Assembly (NCBI GenBank): GCA_963978905.1
Contig: OZ022256.1
Location: forward strand, 52,314,001 to 52,378,000
Direction: 5' to 3'
Length of the DNA: 64,000 nucleotides
Source: Trichostrongylus colubriformis
Taxonomy: Eukaryota > Nematoda > Chromadorea > Rhabditida > Trichostrongylidae
Under the pieces are notes generated by a model. That model had not been told where the DNA came from. It ran no database searches and worked only from the letters and a program-made list of their open reading frames with translations. Numbering within the stretch: position 1 is the first letter of the stretch; each line of letters begins with the position of its first letter. This document shows, piece by piece, positions 1 through 14,210 of the stretch. The position numbers and the translations under genes were made by a program.

Positions 1-3000
1 ATTCGTGTGTATTAATTCTTACACTAAATTATGATAAATAAAATTCAAGACGGATCTACTTAAAATCAGCTTACTGCATAGTGTTTCGGTTTCGAGTTTG
101 AGTGCTCAAAAAGCCAGCTTCATTACAAGCCTCGAATACACATACGAATTAGGTTACCCATAACAATAGTATGTATGTAGTAATAGGCCTGATAAAACTG
201 GAGGTAGAGCCCATGAATTGATTTACCTAATTATTGATAAAGCCAATTTAATTAATTGAGAAAATCTTATCAGCCATATCTTAAGCCAATTAAATAAATT
301 AAAGATAAAGCTTATAGATAGTTTCGTGGAATAAAGAATGCTGCACGTCTCGTCAATCACTAGTTTTACATAATTAATTTTTTGCCTTCTTCAGTTCCAC
401 CTACAGCTATGCGTTCTACGATGGTGCACAACCCACATAATTAAATAAAAAATTAAACGATGGAAGTGGATTCATAGCCAGAGGGGCCATTGACGAGATG
501 CAAAATCCGTGAGTTCGATATTTCATTCTAGCTGCTCAACACGCCATCCGAAGACCATATCGTTACGGACCTCCAAGACTACCGCATATCATTGCCACAC
601 CTCTAAACTTCCGAGTAGAGCTCGGATGCACGGCATATACCACAGAAGTTGGGTCTTATCGACCCTTAGACCTTCACCCTTTTCTAAACGGACCTAAGTA
701 GACTCTGAGACGTACTGTCTACCTTTACAACCTTTCCCACATTTCTTTCTTCTGTTTTTGAATCTACGAAGGAACAAAGGCGGGCTGTTTATAGGACACG
801 ATAGCAAAACCTCCATAGTCCTCTTTTACATAACATGCAGGTGACCTGAAGATTAGTTCACTATTATAACGACGAGGAAATGAAGATCAACACAACGATT
901 TCATCAGAAATCTTTAGAAAATTCAAAATTATCCGAATTCTCCAGAATACGAATTTAACGAGCAAAAATGAAAAAAACGCGGAGGATCAATGGCCCGTGA
1001 CGAAGCTCTTTGTCAGGTGCTCCATCAACTTGCTTACATTCAGAGCGCTAATGATTTTAAATGGGTATTGCTCAGCAAAAGACCACCATTTGGACCAATG
1101 ATATGGCCCCAAGAATCGACTTCCAGAAGGTTTCAAGACAAAATGATGTGGACTCGGATGCGGAACCAAACACTGCATAACAACACCACTGCCACTGCTT
1201 CATATTCGTACCACCAGAGTTATAATATTAGGTTGGTGGGTAATCAATGCAGTTTTTCTACAATTTTAGTCAACAAAAACAATGATAAAATTCATCAAAA
1301 ACTTATAAGTGATCAACTGGAAGTGTTATAATCCTCGCAATCAAGGAGTGCTTCCCATTTGATAGTCATCGAAACGTCAAATTTCGCTTTAGAAAAACGC
1401 AACAAAATAAGAAATATGAGGTTTTTGGGGTAAGTGTAAAGAGGTTTCAAAAGAGAAGCACATGCCTGCTGTATTGCTGGAGAGCGTCACGAGCCTCAAG
1501 CTGCGGCTCCACCTCCACTCTAGCCACGCCTTTACTAGTGTGACCTGACCGGATCTCTCTATACAAAGGGTGCCGGATGACATGACTGTGTAGTGGTGCG
1601 AATCGCGTCAATAGAAGCCGCCAAATAATTCACAAAGCCTATCAAAAAACCATGTCATACTAAATGTATTCTCAGAACAGGATACGGTACCAGGTAATTT
1701 TGAATTTTGTTCTATTTATTACTATGCGAGGAAAAATACTTGTAAAAATCCTCAGAGCATCATATAGGGATTGCTCTAGCAATATTGCCAGTAGAAAGAA
1801 ACAATCGATAGGTATTTGCTAGACGAAGGTAAGGAAAGCATATGGTGCTGACCAAGCCTTCCCCAAGAATAAGCCATGCACAGGCACTTGTTTGAGTATC
1901 TATCTTGTCTACGTGATAAATGCGATTACCTAGTGATGTTGCAGTGGCTGGCTTGTCTCCTCCCCTCCCAAACATCGATAGTTGAGTGTTCGAAAAATTT
2001 TCTGTGTTAGTGTACCGTATTCTTACATTTCGTTAATAAAAAGAAAAGCTGTAAAAATGCTACTGTTGGGTGAAATTGGTTTTTACTATGTTGACACCTT
2101 AAATTACCCTATTAATCTTTCATTTACATGGCACCAAATTCATTTAAACGATAATCTTGCCTGGAATGCGCCATATCTTTGAAATCTGCACTTTATTAGC
2201 AATTAGTTATTTTTCGACGGAGAAATTCTGTGTATTATTCCGCACTAGTTGATTTCGTGAAGAAATACAGAGAGTTTTTGAAATGAGCTTTTTTACCACC
2301 ATCTAAATGCAGCTGTCTTTTCGCAAGCACAGGTAGCGCGTAGCGACTTAAACGGCTCTTACGTTTTTGAAGCCTATTCAAATCAACGGCGCTTTCAAAC
2401 CACCTGGTTCGTTTTATGAGGGTAAGGCTTTTTTCTGGAAAGGTAAATACACTGCTCCTTGACTACCCATTCATGGGCCTGTCAGGTCAGTGTATAAATA
2501 AATGCTAAATACAAATTTTGCCTCCATCCCCCTCTCACCAGTTTTCAATGAATGGACGCAGACGGTGAAACTAATTCAATTTCATCTTTTTCCACTTTAT
2601 TTGGTAATCCGTTTTCATTTATTCATTCATTCATTCACTCGAAAAAAAAACAAAAACTAAAAACTGACTCGAAACTCCATTCGAAAGAAGAACTTTAAGG
2701 AGGGCCCAAAAAAATTTAAAAAAAATCAAGTTCATCTGCTGAAAAATTGAGTTGGGAACCGAGTGATCCTCTAAGGTTTCAGATCAGTGAAGGCCTGAGT
2801 GACAGTGACGACCAACCCGCCCACCGTCGCGATCGGTGTTGTCGGTGGCTACAGGAGCATAACTGAATAGAGATCGTACCCACACGGTCGCGCACTGATT
2901 GCAATCACAAACAGCAATGGGTTGACCTTCTTTGGGTAATTGCTTCAATCATTTTTCCAAAACGAGCGATTCCTTTCGAAATCGACATCGTCGTTGATTG

Positions 3001-3899
3001 GATACCGGATAAAAGGGGTTGTTAAAGAAAATGGAAAGGCCATGCGATTCTGGAAAAAGCCACAACCATCTCGCTATGCTCGCTTTCTGCCGCACAAATT
3101 CTTTCGTTAAGATAATATCGAACACTGCTGACGAAAGAGACAGACATCTCACGTAGAGGTTCATCAGAAGGGTGTTCTCACGAACCAGAAATCTATAATT
3201 CCAAAAATTCCAATTTTGAGGTAAATGATACGATCCTTGGGGGAGGACATAACCTATGATTCGTATAATTAGGAGGTAAATTTGAAAAGTTATAAAGTTA
3301 TTTCTTTTTATAGGTATCTGAAGGATTGGTGACTTACCGTGAAAATTTGTCCAAATTTACAGATTCCATGTCAGAATGTTACAATGAGTAATGAAGGTGA
3401 AATGATAGCTCCGCTAGCCATTCCTTTATAGAATGCGCCATGTGTTCTACCGCCTTTCAGACCTGGTGGAAAGACTGCATCGGACTGTAAACCACACACT
3501 GAGGCCCAGATAGCGTGGTTCAGTCATAGTGGAGAAAATTTCAAGCGTTATCTCCACTTTGTAAATTATTGTCATGAGATCTCAGTGCAACCAAGTGCGC
3601 ACAGTGGGTGAGTGGAAACGTGGGTGAAGCATATGGCAGGCGACACTGACGACATTGGAAGAGTATCAGCGACAATGAGCGACACCGATAGGAATCTGTT
3701 ATGTACTTACGTTTCTAAAAAGATCAGTGACGATAGAGGTATATGCAGCATGAGCGATAGCTGGCGACACAGAGCGAAGATGTGAAACAAGTGTGAACAA
3801 CACAGTCATCCCTGGCCTTGGAAACACGATTTAGATTGAATTTACATCACACTGCATCATAAGTGGCTTAATCATGTGATAGAAAACTCAGAGACTTTG
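1..3899. other. No gene recognised
   Basis: AT-rich sequence with only short frames. Apart from the ATTC microsatellite at 2.6 kb I see no supported feature; the frames at 509-697 and 990-1331 have no recognisable motifs. Confidence 0.5.
2612..2640. repeat. (ATTC)n microsatellite
   Basis: TCATTTATTCATTCATTCAT in a short run. Confidence 0.8.
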
Positions 3900-4193
3900 A
3901 GGGAATCGTGCATGAAAAGATGACTTTCTCTGGTACCCATGTATTCATGTTGTATATGCCTATTAAGGGCCGCATGCTAAGTTTTACGCGAAAAACTGAG
4001 TATCCAGCTGATACACAGCTCCTCAACGTGGCGGCCAAGGGGGCGGAGCCTCGAGGTCAGTGCCTGTTTCGGGATACGACGGCGGACGACGAGGCGGGGC
4101 ACTTACACTTAGGCTACCTTAACAAGCATTACATACAACATAAAGATATGAACAACAAAAAAAACTCAATATTTTTCGTGCACGATTCCTTTA
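3900..4193. mobile_element. Foldback MITE family copy 1 (short)
   Basis: GGAATCGTGCATGAAAA at the left is answered by TTTTTCGTGCACGATTCC at the right. The interior has CATGTATTCATGTTGTAT, GGGCGGAGCCTC and GGCGGACGACG. About 290 bp; it lacks part of the second arm present in longer copies. Confidence 0.75.
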
Positions 4194-4199
4194 ATTAAT

Positions 4200-5990
4200 C
4201 CTTCAGGATTGCGCCACAGACTTGATCTCGGAACAAAAACGTAGAGAGATATGAATCGTTGAACACACAGAATAGGGACTCGTGGAAGCTAGTCTGTGTT
4301 CATGACAGCTTCACCGATACAACACTCATTGAATTCATTCGACGTTACAGAATACCGGAAAACTGAACGAGTTCAGATCTTCGACATGAGGCAAGGCGGC
4401 TCTAAGCTACCGTGCTACTCCATCCACTTTAATATTACGAAGAAGAAATACGGAAAGTCACTTTCAAGATGGATTTAACGAAAGCAAAGCACCGCCCGCA
4501 AAGCAATCGAGGGCAGGTGATATGTACATGATTGATTGAAGAAAAACAGCCGGCAATAGGCACACCGCCTTAAATAAGGATTCAGAGGGTGAAGCGAATT
4601 TAGAGAAACATCTTCACGAGTCACATGGGGCAAACTGAGCAAATCAGCGGATTCTTTGAAAGACTTTTGAAAAGTTTCATTACATCGTTAATTAGGACCC
4701 TAATTTACTATTACCATGTATCAATCATTATTATTACAACTATTACACGACTCATATAAAAGAAACCTCATTCATAATTTTCTGCAAACTTTAAACAAAT
4801 TATCCCCAAGCTGGAATATATTCCTCCTTGCGGAGGACAGAGTTCCCAGGAATTCGTGAGAGCGTTTTTTTTGTGCTGCTTTTCGTGATTGCTTTGGCAG
4901 TGAACCGTAAAAGAGAAGATAAACAAACAATGCGGGACCGATCTCGGCTTTCCCCATAGCAAGCGGTGCCGCTCTAACCGCCGCGCTCTCCTCAATTACA
5001 CAGTTCTCACCATAGCAATTACGGTCTTCAAAGGAAAAGGACTGATGAAGGAGGCAAGTAGCGGTCGACGAACGCGGAGGACGAGACGTGTTATGCCGAC
5101 GTATGTATGAAGACCAGAGGGGCCGGTAGGATTGCCTGCCAGCTGCAGAATGTTGGCCACCAACCAGTCGTCCGCCTGTTCCTCGTAGATTAAGACCAGA
5201 GAAAAGCCGATTAAAGCGCTGTACAAATGACCAGAGCGAAAGTGACGGCGCAACGATGGTTGAGTGGGTGCGTCAAGACAAGGAACCGTTGAGGAGGATG
5301 AGTGTCTTCTAAGAGCTTAAGGTTCAGCTTATAGAAAGGGCGGTATAGGGGCATTACGTCATTAAACTCGAAACAGAATTACATAGTACCCTGGAGACAT
5401 TTACATGTATAAGCCAATTCCCATAACCAAATAGCTAACAGCAATGACATCCAGCTCTTCATGAACTGATTAAAGAGAATATTCTACGCCAGCATCATAA
5501 CCCAAGTTTCACAGTGACATAACCCAGACCAAGCATATTTCCAACATAGTTGTAAGTACAGAGGAAAGCCTATTTACCGCACTTCCAACAGCTCCCAAAG
5601 ACAGTTAAACTACGCCTAGCAAATGGGTATTATTTTAGCATTTAATAACATGAGCCACGTTCCGATGTGGGCGGAGCGATCTGGGGCGGGGCGCATACAA
5701 TGCCTCTCCATGGGTTTTCCTGATGGTATCGCCTGAGTCCAAGACAAGTATAAGCATGCATGTCAAAGTCAAACTGCGTAAGCATTCTAACCTGTGTAGA
5801 AATCTGATCATAGGTCACCCAATAGTCAGACTTCTTTGCGAACTCGCGTGAAGGCAATGAAATGCTATCCCTGGAACTTCTCCTTTCATATGGCTACATA
5901 TTTCGTCAACATTTCTCACTCCATTTACGAGTAACGGGAACTAACTTGTGATAGTCATTGTTTATAATTGCCATTAATTATATTCTTATA
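4200..5990. other. No gene recognised
   Basis: Short overlapping frames on both strands near 4770-5250 and 5640-5860, no motifs. AGCGCGGCGGTTAGAGCGG on the minus strand near 4985 has a slight tRNA-like look without a convincing box B. Confidence 0.45.
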
Positions 5991-5991
5991 T

Positions 5992-6270
5992 GGGCGGAGG
6001 TGGTGTAGTGACAGGTGGCGCGCACCCCACTCTCACGATGCGGGGATCAAATCCCGCATCCGCCCGCCCAGGCCAACCAAGCCTTCCATCCTTCCGGGGT
6101 CGGTTAATTGGTACCAGACTCGTCTGGGAGGATAAAAGCACTGACTTGTACATCGGCTGGCCACCGCAAGTCATTGTATAGGCCACATCACATTCACCAG
6201 CCATCACGATTCTGAATGGAACTAGAATGTGCGGCGCATCCCAGAAAGGGATTGATTAACGCCAAAAACT
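5992..6270 (+). mobile_element. tRNA-derived SINE (family 1)
   Basis: The first 75 bases fold like a tRNA. GGGCGGA (5992-5998) pairs with TCCGCCC (about 6059-6065), with a box A-like GGTGTAGTGACAGGTGG and a box B-like GATCAAATCC. A unique body follows (GGAGGATAAAAGCACTGA, GCAAGTCATTGTATAGGCC) and a tail GGCGCATCCCAGAAAGGGAT. About 280 bp long. RNA polymerase III transcription is expected from the internal boxes; mobilising LINE unknown. Confidence 0.8.
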
Positions 6271-8014
6271 TTATCTTAACTTTTAAACTTTACTTTATAT
6301 TCTTATATGCGTACACAAAGTCATTATAACATTTGAGCAAAACTATAACATGACGTTACGCAAACTTTATCTTTGCTCTCTTTTCTCGAAGTAAAAGACG
6401 ACAAGAAATCCCGAAATTCGACTAAAAGTATGAACGCAAAAAAGACTATTTTAAATTCCAACAATGGATGCTCAGCCGAAATTGCTTTTATTGGTGATCT
6501 TTTTCTCTAATTTTCAAGACTAGAGAATCTCCGAAAGTTCTGAATCTACAACCCGAGAGTCACCTCTGTTGCAGTTGAGCAAAACCGATAGTACTGAAAA
6601 AGTTATGTGATCAATCCACTTAACTAGACCGACCGGTCATACCGGTCGGAGGCTACAAGCCACTAAAGGATTTTAACCTCCGGCGACTTTCCATTTACCC
6701 TGTTTCATTTACCCCCTGTAGTGAACACGTATGTTCCGAACCAGTCCAATAACGTTTTACGTTTAGATAAGCGTACTAATTCATGCTCTGATTTGAATAA
6801 CATTCAGCGAGAAAAACAGTATACTTCAGAAAAAAGGATGTGACCGTTAAGAGAACCTGATCCAATGCAACCAAAGAAACGAGCTATGTAAAGCTAAACA
6901 TCAACCAGCTGTCCATTAGACATGGAGTGAAAACACGTGTCCAAATGGGCTTCGATGAAAGCAACGCGGTATGGCACCACCCCATTAGATTTCACTGGCC
7001 ATACATGGATGGGTGCTGGTTTTGATCGGTCTGATGCATCGTCGGTCAGCCAATAATTGCCAGGTAGTCAACGGCTGAATGTGGATTTTGGAAAGTCCGG
7101 TGAGACTTGGTGTGAAACAGCGTTCAGCCAACGGAGCTGGGGAAATTGCAGTTTAAGTTCCCAAAAAGGAGATTGGGTAACCGCTTAAATCGGTCCCAGA
7201 TCGCCCCGCCCACAAATTAGCTATTTGTGCAGCACAGTTACGTCCGTGACAGAATAAGCATTTCAAATTTCTGCGTGAGTATATTTGTTCGTATTTGTAA
7301 ACTTATAACTTTATAGTGTCTACGTAAAATGATTACATACTTATTTATCAGAAAAAATTGGTCTCTAGAGAGATTAAAATTGAGAAAGAGGTTGCGAGGT
7401 TGAAATGAGATTGAAATGTAGAGTTCAACTCAAGAATACTGAACAACTTGTTCAATTTTATTTTTGTTTTAATCATGTTTATTATTGATCGGCATTCCTC
7501 ATTTCAACCAACTCTATTCAATTTGATTAATTTGATAATACTTACTTGGCAGCATTATTCTTTGCCGAAACCCCGTGCCAACCGTAATGAGTAAAACAAG
7601 TGTCAAGCTGAAAAATTTATTTTTGTGGGTAATTTTTTGTAAATGTAAATGTTGATATCATAACATCAAATAAGTGGTAGATTTTGGAGCCTCACACATT
7701 CCTTACACAACTGAATATTCACTTGATTTATTTTTATTTGCTCATACCAACAATGTGAGAGGTGCGTCAGAATGATTTGAGAAGCACTACTACTGCTGCA
7801 TTGATGATTTCGTTCAAACAAAAAACATTTTATTTTTTTATTTTTTCACTGTGAATATATAATTCGAATATTTGCGCTTTCATGTGGGATGTGGTAAACA
7901 ACGAAAACAAAGTGTTTTTAGCTTGAAGTCGTGATCAATTAGGATGCTGTGTATGCTCGTCGAACGGGATTACTGTAGGTGACAACAACCGACCGTTCTG
8001 TTCTCTTCAGGGCG

Positions 8015-8610
8015 CTTAAAGGCAGCATTAGGGGAAAGTCGGACGAAAAGTAAAAGAAATAGTGCATATGAAAGTCGAGATGCCTAGTAACAGGATAGTG
8101 GAGAAAAAGCGGATGGAAATGGTCAAAAACCCGAGAAATAGGACCCCCTTCCCACCGTTGGTTCTAGGCGCGGACGACCTGTCCGTCAGGAGACGGGTAA
8201 TCTGATCTAGTTTTTCATTGGCAGTTGCCAAATAAACACAAGCGAATGTTTGGAAATAAGACAGCATCTACTTTCTGGAGTGAGCTTCAAGCTAAAACTG
8301 CGAAAGCGCGCCGCAAAACCTTCGATCCTGCTGCATCTCCTTGGCCGCTCCCACCCCAGTCAATCGGGAATTACGTCATCGGGAGGCGGGACCGCTGTGT
8401 CCAAGAGGCAGAACCGCTGCATGGTTGTGGCGTTTTGCCGGGTTTCTACAGCTTGGAGGGGCGCTTTTTCACCGGGATCTCGCCACAGATAGCCTCTTCA
8501 GGCCCAGGACTACCATGTGAGTGACTTCTTGTAGGGATTTCTCCATTACCGCATTACCCCTAATGATGTCTTTAAACATCTCGCAGGTATCGTTTGGGAC
8601 TGAAACGGTC
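8015..8610. repeat. Dispersed repeat of unknown class, copy A
   Basis: Segments in the same order recur at 10637-11000: AAGGCAG..TT.GGGG.AA.TCGG near the start, GAAA.GGTCAAAAACCCGAGAAA in the middle, and CATTACCC.TAATGATGTCTT at the end. A minus-strand peptide with VLFLGFLTISIRFFSTILL is paralleled in copy B. No known family recognised. Confidence 0.45.
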
Positions 8611-10135
8611 CTGATGTGCTAAAGCCCCCTTCCCCACAATTAATTCCATTTAAATACGTGAAATCTCGAGAAGATCGTTGAAAGTAAGCCATGCAACCTC
8701 AAGATAGCAGCAGATTGTGAAGCACATGTATGGCTCTTAACGAAAAAAATCGGATAGACCATGTGCAGCATAATCGCCTAAGAAACAGCCCAAAAATTGC
8801 CGTTGTGACAAAATTCGCCGTGCGCGCGGGAAGATTCCGTGCTCAACGTTAAATCTGATCAATATTTTGAGTCGACCTCAAACCATCACGCTCATCTGAC
8901 CGCCACCAGTTCAAAGGCTCATCAGCTAGCTGTAATGAAAAAAAACCAGGATTGGAAATACAAGTTCACTTTAAATGAATTTAGAGTTTGGAAGTGATCA
9001 TAGGTGACGAGACTCGCGTCGTGAAGGGCACTTTTCTTCATCGCGAACGCTGCATTTTGGGCTTAGCGCTGCAGCGGGGCGTGTTGCTGTGCGGATGGGG
9101 CATCGCGGTCGGCTAGCTTAGCTGTTATCGCCGTCTGCATCGATGGCGGCTAGTGATGTAGAGAGGGCAAAAACTCGTCCGTCATCGTGGCATGGAGTCT
9201 TATTTCTCGGAGTTTCGACCGCTTTATTCCGTTCATTCTCTACTGCTGTCTTCTGAGCGCCCCCCCCCCTTTCCTATTCCACAATCATTCCACAACCGTT
9301 CATAGTTACCCATCATGACGCCTCCAAAGGGTAGAGCTGTATGGGAGAGATCGCGCGACAATTAACACTTTATGACTAGCTTTCTGCTAGTCAGATTCTG
9401 GAGACAGACGAGAAACAGCGATAAACGCTGCTACGAAAAATACAAAATGAAATATTTTTCACAGATTTTTCTCCTCTAATTTCGAAAAGTATAACACAAG
9501 CCAGGAAAAATTAATCAAGTTACAAACTAGTCACTCATCAGTCAGTTAGTCATCAGTTAGTTATTTCAGTCACTTAAACCGCAGAGGAAGAAAGTGCATT
9601 TGGGCTAATCATCAGGAAGTCGAGATTTCTGGAGCATCATCAGTGACATGCGATCATAGCGGTGTCAGATGAGAACATACGAGGGCCAAGTTCTTAGACT
9701 GCCATTTGATCGGATGCCAGATACGCGCAGACCATACAAAAGCTTTTTACTCGCCATAACCTGGTCCTTATTTCTATGGCATAGAATCCCGTTTAGGTCC
9801 GATTTAGCTCAGGTATGTTACCCTTGACGATGGCGCCATCTCACTAATGGACTATGTACATGATGCTTCAATCACCGATCCCGCAGCAATAAAGCAGATT
9901 TCCTCGATTGGCGGAGTCAGAGCTTCAATAACTGGCTATGCAGATTGCGTGGATCGAATAATGAAGCATCGCTTGTTTGATGGTGTACTGGATAGCAATG
10001 ACCGCATTTCCATCTTGATTGCTTGGACATCCCAGACATAACTCGCCCAAGACAATCATAAGAGCACCAGTGCTGTTATGGAAATTCTGGTAATCAATAA
10101 AAACCATGGTGGTAAGAGTCGATAGCTTAGGTAGC

Positions 10136-10168
10136 CACCTCGGGATACGCCATGCATTCGATTTCAGA
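10136..10168 (-). repeat. SINE-tail-like motif
   Basis: On the minus strand AATCGAATGCATGGCGTATC then CCGAGG; an isolated tail relic. Confidence 0.45.
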
Positions 10169-10636
10169 GATACTTTATGGTTGCTTGTAGTAGTGATGTG
10201 CGCTCAACTCCTCACAATAGTCAAGTGAATTCTTTTGTTATGAGAACAAGATGACTTACGACATTCAGATAATACCCATATTAGGATAGTAATTTATCCG
10301 ACTTTCCATCATCACTAAAAAAGTAAAGAAAAGAAGACAAGAAAAGGTGATCGATGATATGTTAGCGGCCAGCAATCTAAACTTACAGAACTGCCAAGAA
10401 GTAACGTTTTCGAAACTGTTGAAAATATAGTATAATTTCACAGTACCATGCAAGTGCATGGCCCATTCTAGAACAAAGAAGAGTAGAGCGAACCCTGTAG
10501 AGCGTAGTGGATTCCAATGTTATGATGATTCTTCTTATACAGTTTTGATTTTCTTATCAATAACAACTTTGTATACTGAGTAGATTACTTGAAGATCACT
10601 GCCAATTATCATATAATATTATCCTTGCTGATATTT

Positions 10637-11000
10637 CAAGGCAGTGTTGGGGGTAATTCGGGCCGAGTATGGAAGGATCATTAAAGATAGTCAAGGTGCT
10701 CAATAGTATGGGAGTGAAGAAATCACCGAATGAAACGGTCAAAAACTCGAGAAACAAAACTTCTTTCCCGCTGTTTATACGCAAAAGAGGAGGGTGGGGC
10801 CTAAAAAAGGACGCGTATGGGATGAAACAAATAGTAGCTATTGAAGAAGACGGCTCTTTAAGCCCGGAGGCACTCTTCGTCATCGTGAAATTCGCCAGAT
10901 ATAATCTTTTTAGACCCTTAACTTTCATTGGCATGACCCCAGTTTAGGAGTCCCCACTACCCACATCACCCTTATCAGTGTCTTTAATCTAAAGACAGAT
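10637..11000. repeat. Dispersed repeat of unknown class, copy B
   Basis: Related to copy A at 8015-8610, including GAAACGGTCAAAAACTCGAG and CATCACCCTTATCAGTGTCT. The minus-strand peptide VLFLEFLTVSFGDFFTPILL resembles that in copy A. It may be an old transposon or a duplicated gene fragment. Confidence 0.45.
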
Positions 11001-14000
11001 AAACTTGTAAACGTAATGAGAAATCTGAAGAGAATAAATAAATCAAAATAAAGCACATGAAAATCAGAAGTGTGTCTTTAAGCGAGATATGATAAAATAC
11101 AAAGAGAAAGTTCTGGAAAAATTGGCACAGCTACAAGGCCATCAGGTCTATGAAAGGTGCTGAAAGGGATTTTATGGAACGCTTTTTGGATTGGCAGCAC
11201 AGTAACGGGATTTCCTTGCCCTAAAATCTTTGACAACCGGTAGATTGCAGGTGTTGGGTGATTGAAGAAGCTGCTATGAGAAAAGCGAGGCAGAAGGCTG
11301 GAGACCGCGACTATGTAGGTGTGCGACTGTTATTGCACTACATCGACTGGTTGAACAACAATTCACCAGAATTGCGCCTTTTTTGGGTATGACATGAACC
11401 AGCAATGAGGGAGGTACTGATTGGAGGGAAATTGGAGAATAACTGTGGCGCAAAGTACCGAGAATTTCGGTTAATATTGAATGATAACTGCGAGTATCAT
11501 AAGAATCACTCTTCTACAGAGGGGCACAGAATCTTTGTGACCAAACAATTCTTTCCACTGCTTTACAGGGAATTCGATAAATCCGATCGATATCGATTAG
11601 TGACACAGAGCACCATAGCAGTGGTAATAGAGCAACACTATAAGTGTATGCGATGCTAAAAATATCCGCAGAAACGAAGAACGACAGTGAGTTTTTGGCT
11701 AAAAATGTACATAGATCCATGAAAATGGTTAGAGCGCAATGTCAAAGGCACAGCAATAGCATCGAACAAACAGCGGTTCCCGACAATCGACTCAAAACGG
11801 ATAATAATGGTCATTATCGATTGGTGGGGTATGACAATTTGAATTTCTACTATAATTGTTAATCAATATTGACCTGGATGTAGGGCTTTCAATTTGTCAT
11901 ACCAGTCATTCGAGAGCAAGAATTGGGAGGCTCATCGAGGTCAAAAAACTAAGAGTGGTTGACATGGACTCACACAACGTGAAGCCTCCTGAGAGGAGGA
12001 ACTGGAGACTGACCCACTTTCCATGTGATTTATGCAATAAGTTAGGCGATAAAATTGCTTCATAGAGGCGCAAATAGGATCCCTATTAGGGTTACACTGC
12101 CTGGTCCTAACCCAAAAATAACTAATCGATCGGAAAGATTCATTAAGATAGGAGCCTCAGATAAGGTAAGATGACCGGATCACTCTAATTATAAGACTTC
12201 AAGGTGACAAGGTCTCGGGAGAAGAGTATCGGTTGCATGAAATGAAGATTCCAACGACCTGCATGGCAGACCAATCATGCTAAATTTGGAAAATTTCGGA
12301 AAAAAAGATTTTTTTTGAGGCAGCACTACCTCCGCGAGATCTAGGAACGTCATGCACCGCCAATCGATATCGATCAAATTTATCGTTCCCAGAATAGAGC
12401 GCTGGTAAAGATTCTATGTACGTTCCTGTCCATACTAATTTGACCAACGGCAAATAAGGAGGACACCAGGAGAGGGAAAGGAGGCGCGGAATCGCCAATT
12501 TAGAAAATTTTGGAAAAAATTAAAATTCTTCGAAATTAATAATTATTATAATTTTTTGAAATTAAATTAAATTCTATCGCATAGGCCTTATTGATTGCAG
12601 AACAAAGACGACTTATTCTCGGAGATTACCGTACCATAGGGATCTAAGATGTAAATCTTTATGTAGTGGTGATAATAATTATAATAATAACAAATTACAC
12701 ATGAAATTCGACGGAAATGTGCAATAACAGGGACAAGCCTCTATGGAGGCATCATAATAACCGTTATTCCTGATTACCCATTATAAGAAGTGAATCATGA
12801 ATTTCGAAAGGGCCGTGCAGTGATGGGGGGAGGCAACATCTGCAGTGGAGGCAGCTGAGGAGCCCTTATTCCTGTTGAGGGGAGCCTGAGTACTACACTG
12901 ATTATACAGAGATAAATCCGTAACATGAACATAAATTAAATAAATATATAAAATAAAGATTGAAAAGGTAGGTATATCTGGTATTTGGTATAATATTTTA
13001 GCCATGATTAAGCGCGAAAACGTGGATCTGACACAAATCGCATAAGGCCGCTTCCAGAACTTCTTAGCGTATGCCCGCACGAGAAAGATTCTCAATTAGC
13101 GTATCAAAGAAATCAAGAGTACTCTGGACAGCAGAAGGTTCCCGAAGGTATCCGACGGGCTATGAGTAGCAGGTTATGCGGTCGGCTGGTTAGCCCACAA
13201 TGATGACGAGTCCCGAAGCGCACACCGAGGATTCGAAGGAGACTAGGACACACCGTCACCGCCACCACGACGATGATCACCACACGCGCTAAACCATCGC
13301 CTAAGCTTATCCATCAACATCAACCGGTTCTTCGTCAAACGTTGATGAAGCGAAAAGAAGTCCGAATGACCGTTGTCTGATGAGCATAGCACGGCGAGAG
13401 GCGCAGCCTGGCCATGCAGCACGTATTTACTATTTGTTTAACCGTAGTCAAAGTAATTATTGATGACCTGGCCAGCTTTCCCATCTGACACCGCCGGAGA
13501 ATCCGTCCGGAAAAATGCGACCCAGCTGAAACTGGTTGTACCTGTGCTCATTCCTTGTGGCAAAAACCCAAAAAACTTGTTCGACGTCAGGCACAGCCCA
13601 GGTTACCTTCAAGGTTTTTGGAGCTAATATTTTTTTCAGAGGACTTGCTTACAGAAAAAGGAAAGTGAGAGGGAAAAGAAACTCAGAAAATGTGAGGTGG
13701 TTTTGAAGTAGAAAACAGGAAGAAACACGAAGTTTACTTTTCAAGTGAACTGGTTATTGTTAATTGCTTTCGGCGTACTGGTTCTTGTAATTGGGTCGAA
13801 TTTTCATCAATCGGAGGACCAGTTGAAGATTGTGATAAGTGAAGATTATCGTAGAATAGGAAGACAGGCTCTTTTCCAGAAAATTCTTCGGAATTATCTT
13901 CACATTATTCTCTGGTCTGCAGTCCATAGATGCCACAGGACCAGCTAACGAAACTTTCAAACACATAGGCCCATTGCGGGCTCCTGCTTGTGCGTGAAAA

Positions 14001-14210
14001 ATATCGCCGGCGATAGAAGGATAGGAAATACTGGTAATTTCGATGAAGTAGTAAATAATTATGAACAAAAGACTACGTTCGAAAGATGTAGAGGGGGATG
14101 ACGAAAGAGGTAGTTCACCCTCCGTTTCGCATGTGCCCTTGGACGGAGGCTCAACTCGGGAATAACCTTTATCTATGCTCATCAGTGGGGGACTGGAAGC
14201 AGGCATGTTT
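11001..14210. other. No gene recognised; diverged inverted motifs
   Basis: Contains GATCGATATCGAT at 11588 and again near 12361 in inverse context, and a small inverted pair GGTATGACAA/TTGTCATACC at 11828/11896. These could be the remains of an old transposon, but no ends or coding region can be drawn. Confidence 0.4.

Noticed and set aside
8225..8524. Plus-strand frame of 99 codons, GC-rich
   Set aside because: Overlaps a dispersed repeat block and lacks splice context or recognised domain.
13640..13711. Possible exon after TTTTTTTCAG with a Lys/Glu-rich peptide
   Set aside because: A good acceptor but only about 24 codons, a weak donor, and no neighbouring exon.
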